Part shown: positions 20,480 through 28,903 of the stretch, in pieces
How positions within the stretch are numbered: position 1 is the stretch's first letter
Layout of the letters: every line of letters starts with the position of its first letter
Assembly (NCBI GenBank): GCA_016710985.1
Contig: JADJTX010000006.1
Span: 1 to 64,000, forward strand
From: Ignavibacteria bacterium
Lineage (GTDB): Bacteria > Bacteroidota > Ignavibacteria > Tepidaquicellales > Tepidaquicellaceae
Direction of reading: 5' to 3'
Length of the DNA stretch: 64,000 bases
Position numbers and translations under genes: made by a program
The notes under the pieces: generated by a model
The model's database searches: none
Told to the model about the DNA's origin: nothing
Seen by the model: the letters and a program-made list of their open reading frames with translations, nothing else

Positions 20480-20553
20480 TCGGGATGGGCAGACTCGAAC
20501 TGCCGGCCTCACGCCCCCCAGACGTGCGATCTAGCCAACTGATCTACACCCCG
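20480..20553 (-). tRNA. tRNA-Pro (anticodon GGG)
   Basis: Acceptor CGGGGTG pairs with CATCCCG. The D stem is GATC/GATC and the anticodon stem CACGT/GCGTG, with loop CTGGGGG (anticodon GGG). The T stem is GGCAG/CTGCC with loop TTCGAGT, and the discriminator is A. CCA is not encoded. The cloverleaf is complete. Confidence 0.95.
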
Positions 20554-20554
20554 A

Positions 20555-20592
20555 ATTTCAATTATCAATTATCAAAGTTCAATGTTCAATTA
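20555..20592. repeat. Short heptamer array (CAATTAT) upstream of tRNA-Pro
   Basis: TTCAATTATCAATTATCAAA followed by AGTTCAATGTTCAATT: about five degenerate units just 5' of the tRNA on its strand. The rest of 20593-20765 shows no gene. Confidence 0.6.
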
Positions 20593-20765
20593 GGGGATTC
20601 GTTTTAAACATCGACATCACAACTTACTCAACTCAATCATTTTATTCAAACCGTTTTCGGATGACACAACATTAGTTTAACTATCTTAAGTCTTTGATGT
20701 CATTTGAAAGGAAACCGGATTGCTGATCAATTAAATAGAGGAACCGGAAAAGTTAGCACATATGC

Positions 20766-22067
20766 TTAATGATCCTGTGGAATTTCCGAGCTCTTATATT
20801 CTGTGAAATCTTTTCGTATTCTGTCCCGGTAGAAATACACCATTACTCCAAAAAGAAGCACAATGATCGCGCCGGTTCTTATTGCGAAGCCGGTTCCCAT
20901 TGTCTCTGAGAGAAGCCCTACTTCGAAGTTGCCCAGCGGCGTCAGTCCCATGAACATGAAAATGTAAATGCTCAGCACTCGCCCTCGAAATTCACTTTTG
21001 ACAAGGCTTTGAATTGTTGTGTTCATCATAGCGAACTGTGAGAGCAGTCCGAATCCCGCGAAGAATAAAAGTATCAATGCTATCATGAGATCAGTAGTGA
21101 AGCTGAAGATAATTATACTGACTGCAAAAAGTGTATTACCTCCCAGTATGAAATAAACCGCCGAAATTTTCTTCGAAAAAAAACCGATCATTAATGTTCC
21201 CGCTAATGCTCCAAGTCCCCCTGCGGCGTACATGTACCCAAGTCCCGCTGCATCAAGATGAAACTCATTACCGGCTATCAAAGGCATCACAGTGGTATAT
21301 GACCATCCGAATACTGAAGACACAGCAGTGAATATTATCAGCATTCTTATCACCGGATGTGTGAAAGAATATGTAAGTCCTTCCTTAATTGCTTTAAGAG
21401 CTCCGGTTTTCTTTTCTTTGGATCTACTTTCAATCTTCATCATCCAAAGCGCAGCGATCACAGCAATATAACTCACGCTATTGATGAGAAAAGCTCCTCC
21501 CGTCCCAATCCAGGCAATGAGCAAGCCAGCTATTCCCGGACCGATGACCCGTGCCGCATTAAACGTGGCAGAATTTAATGCAATGGCTGAAGGTATATGA
21601 TCCTTTTTTACCAATTCAGAAATGAAAGCCTGTCTCGCGGGAATGTCTATTGCCGCGACCGTCCCGAGCAGAAACGCTATTATGCCGATCTCCAAAATGT
21701 TAATTATATTCAGAATTGCTAATATCCCAAGAATGAATGAAAGGATCATCGCTGCAGACTGTGTTATGAAAAGGATCTTCTTTATTGGAAACCTGTCAAC
21801 AATAACACCTCCGTATAATGTAAAAAATAATGAAGGCAGTGAACCAAGAGCTGTTATGAGTCCGATGAAAAAAGCTGAATTGGTCATTTTCAAAATAAGC
21901 CAGCCGAATGCAACGATCTGAAGCCACGTTCCTATCAGTGAAATAAGCTGCCCGGTGAAATAAAGTTTATAGTTCCTGTTTTCAAATGCCGGGAATGCCT
22001 TTATAAGAACTTTAATTAATTTTGAATTCGTAATTTGTTTACCTTGTGAGTCGGGTCTGTTAGACAT
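20766..22067 (-). CDS. MFS transporter (EntS/MFS_3-like exporter)
   Basis: 433 residues with about twelve hydrophobic helices. The N-terminal half carries the MFS loop motif (GGVIVDRFPIKKIL after helix 2). The family (MFS_3, including enterobactin exporter EntS) pumps small molecules out by proton exchange, but the substrate cannot be told here. Other hallmarks are YFTGQLISLIGTWLQIVAFG at the start and DIPARQAFISELV between helices 4 and 5. It starts with ATG and has no obvious operon partner; tRNA-Pro lies downstream. Confidence 0.88.
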   Translation of the reverse strand: MSNRPDSQGKQITNSKLIKVLIKAFPAFENRNYKLYFTGQLISLIGTWLQIVAFGWLILKMTNSAFFIGLITALGSLPSLFFTLYGGVIVDRFPIKKILFITQSAAMILSFILGILAILNIINILEIGIIAFLLGTVAAIDIPARQAFISELVKKDHIPSAIALNSATFNAARVIGPGIAGLLIAWIGTGGAFLINSVSYIAVIAALWMMKIESRSKEKKTGALKAIKEGLTYSFTHPVIRMLIIFTAVSSVFGWSYTTVMPLIAGNEFHLDAAGLGYMYAAGGLGALAGTLMIGFFSKKISAVYFILGGNTLFAVSIIIFSFTTDLMIALILLFFAGFGLLSQFAMMNTTIQSLVKSEFRGRVLSIYIFMFMGLTPLGNFEVGLLSETMGTGFAIRTGAIIVLLFGVMVYFYRDRIRKDFTEYKSSEIPQDH

Positions 22068-22252
22068 TAATTCTTCTTAGTGATGAAAGTGTTTTTTGTA
22101 CAAGTCTTTTACTGTTAAACTGAAATTAGTAATAGGCATAATTAAATTCCAATTAAATATTTTTGGAAGAGAATTAAAATCTCTGTATACATCTGTCCAG
22201 AACTTTAATGCTTGATTTCAATACCTCTTGATTATTACCGGCGATAATTTGA

Positions 22253-22371
22253 TCTCTCACAGATTACGCAGATGCTCACAGATTTAAATCTTGAATTATG
22301 TTTTTAATATAATTGAACCACTTTAGTAAATGTTAAGATTGTATCTGAAAAATCTGTGTATTCTGTGAGAA
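22253..22371. repeat. Inverted pair of CACAGATTA words
   Basis: TCTCACAGATTACGCAGATG with a further CACAGATTT (22254-22285) faces AATCTGTGTATTCTGTGAGA (22351-22370). The arms are near reverse complements and use the same word as the inner arms of the 17.8-18.3 kb element. It lies in the 396-bp spacer upstream of the Ntn-hydrolase gene, which holds no other gene. Confidence 0.7.
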
Positions 22372-22427
22372 AATAAATACAACCAAATCAGAAAATTACC
22401 GTAATTGTTTCTTACATAATCCTCACT

Positions 22428-22435
22428 TAAATTTG
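22428..22435 (+). promoter_or_regulatory. Possible Bacteroidota-type promoter (-7 TAAATTTG)
   Basis: TAAATTTG lies 28 bp before the ATG of the Ntn-hydrolase gene. ATTG ends 20 bp upstream of it (22404-22407), giving a plausible -33/-7 pair. Confidence 0.45.
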
Positions 22436-22463
22436 CATCGATAATTTTTTAAAATACTATAAC

Positions 22464-23678
22464 ATGAAAGCAAAAATTTTATTTACGATCATTTTCCTGT
22501 CTGCATTTTTACTTATCAAACAGGGATATTCCTGTACGACGTTTTGTATTCAAACAGCTGATGAACTTGTTTTCGGTAAAAACTACGACTGGTCAATTGG
22601 TGACGGGATTGTTTTCGTAAACAAGAAGGGTGTTGTAAAAACTGCTTTTACAAAGAATGGTACGCCTGCTGAATGGGTTTCAAAATTCGGAAGTGTTACC
22701 TTTAATCAGTTCGGAAGAGAATTCCCAATGGGGGGTATGAATGAAGCAGGTCTTGTCATCGAGCTTATGTGGCTTGATGAAACAAAATATCCTGAAGCTG
22801 ATGACCGGGCATCTGTGGGAGGAATTCTTCAATGGATACAATATCAGCTTGATAATTGCGAAACAATACAGGAAGTAATTGATACCGATAAATATTTAAG
22901 AATTCCCGGGGGAGCTACTCCGGTTCACTATTTAATAACGGACAAATACGGAAATACCGCAAGCATAGAATTTCTTGACGGTAAGCTTGTACAGCATTCG
23001 GGAGAAACGATGAAGTACAGTGCTCTTACAAATGATACCTACGAAAAGTCTGTTGAGAATCTGAGTTATTACAAAGAGTTTGGCGGGATGATGAATATCT
23101 CGGATGATGAAAGTTCATTGTCAAGATTTGCGCGGTCCTGTGAAATGTTAAACAGCTATTCCAGGGATAATAACGGAAATGCAGTGGATTACGGATTTGA
23201 AATTTTAAACAGAGTTAATCAGGGTAGCGCTACTAAGTGGAGTATAGTTTATGACATAAAAAATATGACAGTATATTTTAAAACTTATGACAATAAAAGT
23301 ATCAAGAACATAGATTTTGCTTTGCTTGATTTTAATTGTTCATCTCCCGTGTCAATGATTGACATAAATTCAGCGCTCGAAGGAAACATCAATGCTTCTA
23401 TGAAAGAATATTCTTTTAAGGATAACCGGAAGTTAATTGAGGATTCTTACAATAAAGTTGACTTCTTAAGAAGTGTACCCGCAGAATACAGGAATGAAGC
23501 GGCTGCTTATCCTGAGAAGCTCATCTGCAGAAGCAAGTCCGGGATTGAAATGAAAAACGGTGAAAACAACAGTGACTTTTTCCAAACACCTTATTTAATT
23601 CTTACCGGGATAATATTATCATCAGTAGTTTTGATTGTGAGCATAAGAGGAAGAAGGAATACGGGGCAGTCTAAATAA
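22464..23678 (+). CDS. Linear amide C-N hydrolase (choloylglycine hydrolase/Ntn family), exported
   Basis: 404 residues. An N-terminal signal (FTIIFLSAFLLIKQGYS) ends directly before the catalytic Cys in CTTFCIQTADELVFGKNYDW. The nucleophile would become the N-terminus after cleavage, as in Ntn hydrolases. The FGKNYDW-type Asn/Asp motif and GGMNEAGLVIELMWL support this family, which includes bile-salt hydrolases, penicillin V acylase and AHL acylases. A C-terminal membrane helix (LILTGIILSSVVLIVSI) followed by RGRRN would anchor it with the domain outside. Actual amide substrate unknown. Confidence 0.88.
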   Translation: MKAKILFTIIFLSAFLLIKQGYSCTTFCIQTADELVFGKNYDWSIGDGIVFVNKKGVVKTAFTKNGTPAEWVSKFGSVTFNQFGREFPMGGMNEAGLVIELMWLDETKYPEADDRASVGGILQWIQYQLDNCETIQEVIDTDKYLRIPGGATPVHYLITDKYGNTASIEFLDGKLVQHSGETMKYSALTNDTYEKSVENLSYYKEFGGMMNISDDESSLSRFARSCEMLNSYSRDNNGNAVDYGFEILNRVNQGSATKWSIVYDIKNMTVYFKTYDNKSIKNIDFALLDFNCSSPVSMIDINSALEGNINASMKEYSFKDNRKLIEDSYNKVDFLRSVPAEYRNEAAAYPEKLICRSKSGIEMKNGENNSDFFQTPYLILTGIILSSVVLIVSIRGRRNTGQSK

Positions 23679-24045
23679 TCAGATTTTGAACTTCATAGCT
23701 TCAATTTCTGAAACTTTTTGTTGTTGCCTGACAGCATATAGTGTGTTTGTATTTATCTCTAACACGGTGATCAAAAAGTTAGTTGTTGTTTAGCTGAGTC
23801 CTGCGAGTTTACATGCAAACTTTCCGGTCACCAACAACGGAGGAAGAAGTTGCTTTTACTATTATCTATCAGATTGAATCCTCACCTATGCAAGTACACT
23901 CCGGCCGCGAAAGTAAATCCTGAAAATGACATTACCATCATGATCGTTCCTATATCTTTCTCTGACACTTGAAATATTTTTCCCTGCAAAATATCTTCTC
24001 AATATTGACTTTATATTGTTTTTTCTAGATTTCAGTTGATTCATC
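23679..24045. other. Gene-poor spacer left of the 21-bp array
   Basis: Between the Ntn-hydrolase and the tandem array. The only candidate is a tiny minus-strand frame at 23882-23989 (TTG start, 35 residues, one hydrophobic helix IMMVMSFSGFTFAAGVYL). It has no clear ribosome binding site and I rate it doubtful. A GTTGTTG / CAACAAC inverted pair lies at 23781-23852. Confidence 0.3.
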
Positions 24046-24345
24046 ATTCTCATTGTTTAAGGTTGCATTCTCATTGTTTAAGGTTACGTTCTCATTGTTT
24101 TGGTTTACGTTATCATTGAATTGATTTGCGTTCTCATTGTTTTGGTGTACATTCTCATTGTTTTTGTTTACGTTCTCATTGTTTTTGTTTACGTTCTCAT
24201 TGTTTTGGTTTACGTTCTCATTGTTTTAGTTTGCGTTCTCATTGTTTAGGTTACGTTCTCATTGTTTTGGTTTACGTTCTCATTATTTTGGTTTGCGTTC
24301 TCATTGTTTTGGTTTGCGTTCTCATTATTTCATTTTACATTCTCT
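24046..24345. repeat. 21-bp tandem array, about 14 degenerate units
   Basis: The unit is TTCTCATTGTTTTGG plus TTTACG (or TTTGCG), with small indels (20-21 bp). The core TTCTCATTG is the most conserved part. No spacer sequences and no coding function are evident; the period is a multiple of three, which creates a spurious repetitive frame. It lies between a + gene end and a - gene end (convergent). Confidence 0.9.
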
Positions 24346-24425
24346 TGCTTGATAGACTATCATCATAGTTTTAGAGTGCATTCTCATTTTGATTGGTGAA
24401 AGTATCTTTGTTTGAAATTATATTA

Positions 24426-24463
24426 ACATTCACTATTCACTATTTACTATTCACTATTCACTT
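24426..24463. repeat. Short heptamer array (TATTCAC)
   Basis: About five units of CACTATTCACTATT just downstream of the minus-strand phosphoesterase stop. Confidence 0.7.
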
Positions 24464-24504
24464 GATGTTAAGCCAATCATGAACATTGCTAAAAAGAAAT
24501 TGAT

Positions 24505-25332
24505 TCACTCATTGTGAGCCAGATCTGCAGCAGCTTCCATTACCCACTTATTATCGGTCTTCCGGTAAGTAACGTCTTCTGACTTTTCAAACATGTTTCC
24601 ATTCCATTTTCTGATTTCGATGTGAATAAGATTATCTTTTATAGTGATGAAATTATAAGAATTAGGATCATCCCTTCTTCTCTGAGAAATAGCAGTTCCC
24701 GCCTGTGCGATAATAATTGACCTTCTTCCCGGATGATATGTCTGAATGTCACCGGTGAAACCTTCGTGAAGATGACCGGCAAGGACAAGATCGATACCGC
24801 ATTCATCAATTACCTCCAGAGCTTTGGATGCACGTCCGACAAGGGCAACATTTTTATTGTCAGGTGCCGGAATGAACTGATGGTGGATTACCAGAATTTC
24901 TATCAGCCGCATTTTTAAAGGACAGAGTTTCTCTTTTATCTCCTGCATTTGTTCCTCAGAGATCCTGCCGTTTTTCCATGTGAATGAACGGGCGGTGTTC
25001 AACCCAAGAATTGCTATTTCTTCATCTTTATAAAAAGGAGTGAGATCATCGGTGATATATTTTTTATATCTTGTCAGCGGTGAGAAAAATCTTCTTATAA
25101 TATCAAAAAGCGGAATGTCATGATTTCCCGGTACGATGACTTTCGGAAATTCCAGACGGTCTAAATATTCTTTAGCATCTTTGAACTGTCCTGTCCGCGC
25201 ACGCTGTGTAAGGTCACCGCTTACGACTACCAGCGATGGGTTCTTTTCTTTGATGTCTTTCAGTAAGCCTTCAGCAACAGGCTTATCTTCAGTACCAAAA
25301 TGCAGATCTGATATGTGAGCAATTGTACGCAA
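24505..25332 (-). CDS. Calcineurin-like metallophosphoesterase
   Basis: 275 residues with all metal-binding blocks of the family: HISDLHFG, VVSGDLTQ, VPGNHDIP, VIHHQFIP and AGHLHEG. These coordinate two divalent metals for phosphoester hydrolysis; the substrate is uncertain (3',5'-cAMP phosphodiesterase-like by architecture). The gene starts 3 bp after the stop of the lipid-kinase-like gene, so the two are very likely cotranscribed and may both act on phospholipid or nucleotide metabolism. Confidence 0.9.
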   Translation of the reverse strand: MRTIAHISDLHFGTEDKPVAEGLLKDIKEKNPSLVVVSGDLTQRARTGQFKDAKEYLDRLEFPKVIVPGNHDIPLFDIIRRFFSPLTRYKKYITDDLTPFYKDEEIAILGLNTARSFTWKNGRISEEQMQEIKEKLCPLKMRLIEILVIHHQFIPAPDNKNVALVGRASKALEVIDECGIDLVLAGHLHEGFTGDIQTYHPGRRSIIIAQAGTAISQRRRDDPNSYNFITIKDNLIHIEIRKWNGNMFEKSEDVTYRKTDNKWVMEAAADLAHNE

Positions 25333-25335
25333 AAT

Positions 25336-26226
25336 TTATTTGTTAAGAGGCACCATGACAGTTAATGATTTCGGAATAATTTTATATGATAACGGCGATG
25401 TCATCTTTGAGACCTCGCCGTCAAGTGAAACGTCAATAAATTTTTTATTTGTTTTTACCGTAATCTCTGAAGTATAACTCTCTTCAAAGTCCCTGTCCTG
25501 ATTGATTTTACCGATCAGTGAAAGCAACGCGAGCTTCAGCATGCAAAGCCTCATCTTACACCGTGCTATATATAATGACAATACTCCCTCATCAAGCTTT
25601 GACCTTTCGCCGATACTGTAAAATTCAATTATGTATCTGTTGTTCCCAACGAAAACAATTGGTGTCTTAAGCTTTATTATTTTATCATCAGTTTTAATCT
25701 CAACAGAGTACAGCGGAAATCTTTTGAATGTACATATGAATGCAAAAAACAAAGCGGACCACTTACTCCTTGAATGCTGCTCCTGTTCAGCAACCCGGTC
25801 TTTTACAATGGAAGGGTAAAGACCAATCGATGAGTTATTTATGAACCTGATCCCGTTTACCTCTGCAGTATCCACCAATGCTGCTTTACCGTTAACTGTA
25901 ACTTTTACAGCTTCAGCAATATCCAATGGGATCCCTAGATCTTTTGCAAAATGATTCAGTGTTCCGCATGGCAAAACGCCCAGAGGAGTATCACCGCCTG
26001 CGAGGATCCCTGCAATGCTGCTTACTGTCCCGTCACCACCTGCAGCTACTAAAATGTCAATTCCTCTTTCAATAATTTTCTTTACCGTGTTTTCTATTTC
26101 AGAACCGGCTATGATGTATATCTCACAGCCGGTATTTAATTCGTTAAAAGCATTCCTGATGAGTCTTGCATTCTCTTCTGATTTTTCCGCTCCTGCAGAA
26201 CTGTTGATAATGACTGCTGCATTCAA
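25336..26226 (-). CDS. Diacylglycerol kinase-like (YegS/LCB5-type) lipid kinase
   Basis: 296 residues. The nucleotide-binding motif VAAGGDGTVSSIAG and the downstream PLGVLPCGTLNHFAKDLGIP are the DAGK catalytic-domain signatures. The C-terminal half has the usual beta-sandwich (VDTAEVNGIRFINNSSIGL). It would phosphorylate a lipid alcohol at the inner membrane face. It is first in a two-gene operon with the metallophosphoesterase; the GH9 gene on the same strand ends 51 bp upstream. Confidence 0.9.
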   Translation of the reverse strand: MNAAVIINSSAGAEKSEENARLIRNAFNELNTGCEIYIIAGSEIENTVKKIIERGIDILVAAGGDGTVSSIAGILAGGDTPLGVLPCGTLNHFAKDLGIPLDIAEAVKVTVNGKAALVDTAEVNGIRFINNSSIGLYPSIVKDRVAEQEQHSRSKWSALFFAFICTFKRFPLYSVEIKTDDKIIKLKTPIVFVGNNRYIIEFYSIGERSKLDEGVLSLYIARCKMRLCMLKLALLSLIGKINQDRDFEESYTSEITVKTNKKFIDVSLDGEVSKMTSPLSYKIIPKSLTVMVPLNK

Positions 26227-26277
26227 TAATAATATTATTTATATTTTAAACAAAAACACGATGCAATCATCCGCGTA

Positions 26278-28722
26278 TTACGGCTTCACAACGCTCACAA
26301 AGTTACCCGAATTATTGTAAGTTAGCAATACATCATACAGATCGGTAAGCTTATCACCTGTATTGTCTGAGATCAGATACCCTGAAGAAAAAATAGCTGC
26401 ATCGTTATATACATAAAGAACATCATTCAGATCAATGACACCGTTCTGATCGGTTTCGCCGTTATAAATTCCAAAAGTCAGCGGAGTTTCATCTACCCGG
26501 ATCACATTCTTTCCGAAAGTCTGTGATGAGTCTGCATTAAAATTAAAACTAAAAGGTGTTCCCGGAACATATGTCTGACCTCCTGCCTTACTCCAGGTCT
26601 CAATTGAATTTCTGTGTTTCAGTACAATGTAATATGTTCCGGAAGGCAGATTAGTAAAAGTAAAATTACCTGTGAAAGTAAGAGAGTCAGCAACTGCTTT
26701 TGATGAATCAACTACAGAATATGGTGAAGAGATATTTCTCATATAAGCTCTGACCGTATCTTTCATGTTCATTCTGTTCAATACCGGATTGTAAAATCCC
26801 TGTATGACAGACTTTATCAGAACTGCTGATGAAGCGCTGATAAATTGTGAAACCAACCGCAGATAAGATGCCTGTGTATAAATCGCAGGTTCTGTAATTG
26901 TCCATGAATTCTGCGGCCAGCTTGTGTTCCAGTCTTTATAGGATTTCTGAATTGGTTGAGAGAGCGGGGGAGTTACGAGAGTAGGACTGCAAAGTGAATT
27001 GTACGGAGAGCAACCGGATGGACAGCATCCATCGAGACTGTAAGATGGATTCGGACCGCCCGGGACAAAGCCCGGAGGCGGACCATATGTGGAAGTTCCC
27101 ACTCTGTCCCATAAAGCGCTTCCGTCTTTAAACCACGCATGATAAATTTCATTAACGGAATTTTCCGCACCGTAGACTGACATATTTGTAAGGTAACAGA
27201 ATGCAGTCGGATTTATCCCGTTAAAATAATTTAAGTAACCAAGCGCTGCATCACGATAATTTGTATTGTTGGCAGAATCGAGATCATACACAAGCATATT
27301 CGTGAACATGATCCCTGCTCGGGCTTTGGTTGTATTGCTTCCCCAGGTAAAGTTCTGATCAGGAAGATGTGAACGGTAAGCGTCTGTCTTACCGAGATAG
27401 GCTGGAAGATTATCAAACGTATTACTGTTCATGGAATTTTTGTAGGCATTTTTAATTGCTGTGGCAACTGAAGAAGTTATACCGCCAAGTTTCGTATAGT
27501 AAAGCATAATGTTCTGCGCGGTATTTTCAAACGGATATACAAATGTCCACTGGATAAGATGCATTTGTGTATAATTGCTTTCGAAGAAAGTTTTGTAAGC
27601 AGTGTTTCCGGTAAGTTCATAAAGAAAAACCGAAGCAGACATTTTTCTGAAGAATTTTTCATACGTCCCTACTTCCTGTTCGCCTGCTCCTATAATTCCT
27701 GAATTATAAAATACGCTGTCAGGATTTGCAACAGCCCAGTTCCATGCATTAACGGATGCAGTTTGTAAAGCGCTAGCGTAAGCAGTTTGTCCTATGCTGT
27801 TGAACTGAATTGCACCCAGTGCAAATAAAGCCGATGCCGTGAACGTTGCGGAAGTCGAAGCCCTGCCATAGCGCCGTGGATTATTATCTGCTGACGGCGG
27901 ACTTGCTTCACCGTAATTTGCAACACCGACAATACTCAGCACAGAACCATTAGTGTTCTGCATTTTCAAAAGCCAGTCGAGTTCATATTTGACTTCATTG
28001 AGAATATCAGGAATTCCGTCACCCGATTCAGGAATATTAAAATCTGCATTCCATACTGACGGGTTCTCTTTATAGGCAAGTAACATGTCAATCACAGGTT
28101 CAAAGGCAAAATTAACATACTTGTTGTAGTCACCTGCATCATGCCAGCCGCCGGAAAGATTTTTAGAGGTTGCAGGAGCAGTATTGTTATACAGTCTGCA
28201 GTCTGTGTCCTGCAGGCTTCCGATATGACAAGCTGCATCGGTCCATCCTGTTTGTGCATAAGGAGCGGCTTTAGGTGTTCCGCATCTCTGATAGTAAAAA
28301 ACTCTTGCCGCCTGTTTCAGAACATCCGAATAAACCTGATCACTAATTTCAAATTTATATGAACCAACATTTTTAGTAACATCAAAAACATAATATGACC
28401 CCGGAGTTGTAACACTTGAAAAATCGAACCACCAGACTTTGTCTCCGCTTTGTGACTGTGCAGCTCCAGCGTTCCATGCAGTTATAGCTCCCGAAAATAC
28501 CACTGCATCATCGCTCCATCTTCTGACCTGATAATTATTTCCGGGAGTGAAAGGACTGGTGTTGTTGTATCCTGTAACGGGATTACTTATTATTGCTATT
28601 TTTTTGCCGGTAGTTCTGTAGCCGAACTGATCGATCTTGATGTGATTATCAGTAACCGGCGGTGCGCCATACGAAAGACTCATAGAAAGAAATAATGTAA
28701 TTAAGGAAGTAAGAATTTTCAT
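26278..28722 (-). CDS. Secreted GH9 glycoside hydrolase (endoglucanase-like) with dockerin-like C-terminal module
   Basis: Intact 814-residue exoenzyme. A signal peptide (SLITLFLSMSLSYG) precedes the CelD-type N-terminal Ig-like domain (IKIDQFGYRTTGKKIAIIS). The (alpha/alpha)6 GH9 domain has GGWHDAGDYNKYVNF with the catalytic Asp residues (about residue 190), and SVNEIYHAWF in the region of the catalytic Glu. GH9 enzymes cleave beta-1,4-glucans. The C-terminus is the same module as in the 1-16 kb exoproteins: NSIETWSKAGGQTYVPG, loop ETDQNGVIDLND and loop DNTGDKLTDLYD, ending NNSGNFVSVVKP. It is the only member on the minus strand and is about 10 kb from the cluster. Confidence 0.9.
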   Translation of the reverse strand: MKILTSLITLFLSMSLSYGAPPVTDNHIKIDQFGYRTTGKKIAIISNPVTGYNNTSPFTPGNNYQVRRWSDDAVVFSGAITAWNAGAAQSQSGDKVWWFDFSSVTTPGSYYVFDVTKNVGSYKFEISDQVYSDVLKQAARVFYYQRCGTPKAAPYAQTGWTDAACHIGSLQDTDCRLYNNTAPATSKNLSGGWHDAGDYNKYVNFAFEPVIDMLLAYKENPSVWNADFNIPESGDGIPDILNEVKYELDWLLKMQNTNGSVLSIVGVANYGEASPPSADNNPRRYGRASTSATFTASALFALGAIQFNSIGQTAYASALQTASVNAWNWAVANPDSVFYNSGIIGAGEQEVGTYEKFFRKMSASVFLYELTGNTAYKTFFESNYTQMHLIQWTFVYPFENTAQNIMLYYTKLGGITSSVATAIKNAYKNSMNSNTFDNLPAYLGKTDAYRSHLPDQNFTWGSNTTKARAGIMFTNMLVYDLDSANNTNYRDAALGYLNYFNGINPTAFCYLTNMSVYGAENSVNEIYHAWFKDGSALWDRVGTSTYGPPPGFVPGGPNPSYSLDGCCPSGCSPYNSLCSPTLVTPPLSQPIQKSYKDWNTSWPQNSWTITEPAIYTQASYLRLVSQFISASSAVLIKSVIQGFYNPVLNRMNMKDTVRAYMRNISSPYSVVDSSKAVADSLTFTGNFTFTNLPSGTYYIVLKHRNSIETWSKAGGQTYVPGTPFSFNFNADSSQTFGKNVIRVDETPLTFGIYNGETDQNGVIDLNDVLYVYNDAAIFSSGYLISDNTGDKLTDLYDVLLTYNNSGNFVSVVKP

Positions 28723-28903
28723 GATTTTACATTTTTGATTTTTGAGAAAGGTCTTTTAGTTATTTCCAAACTATTTGAAGGCTGCAATAATTCCGTTAAG
28801 ATGAATATTTTTTACTGTTTCTTTTTAACTTAACTTAAAAGCTATTAAATTAAATCAATTCTTTTTATATTTTATTATCAAATAAAAAATTAAACAAGTA
28901 ATT

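Noticed and set aside
23882..23989. 35-residue minus-strand frame with one hydrophobic helix
   Set aside because: Too short and without a ribosome binding site; kept only as a note in the spacer entry.
24126..24368. Repetitive open frame RSHCFxLRSHCF...
   Set aside because: It is produced by the 21-bp array (period divisible by three) and loses the pattern after a 1-bp change in unit length. No ribosome binding site.
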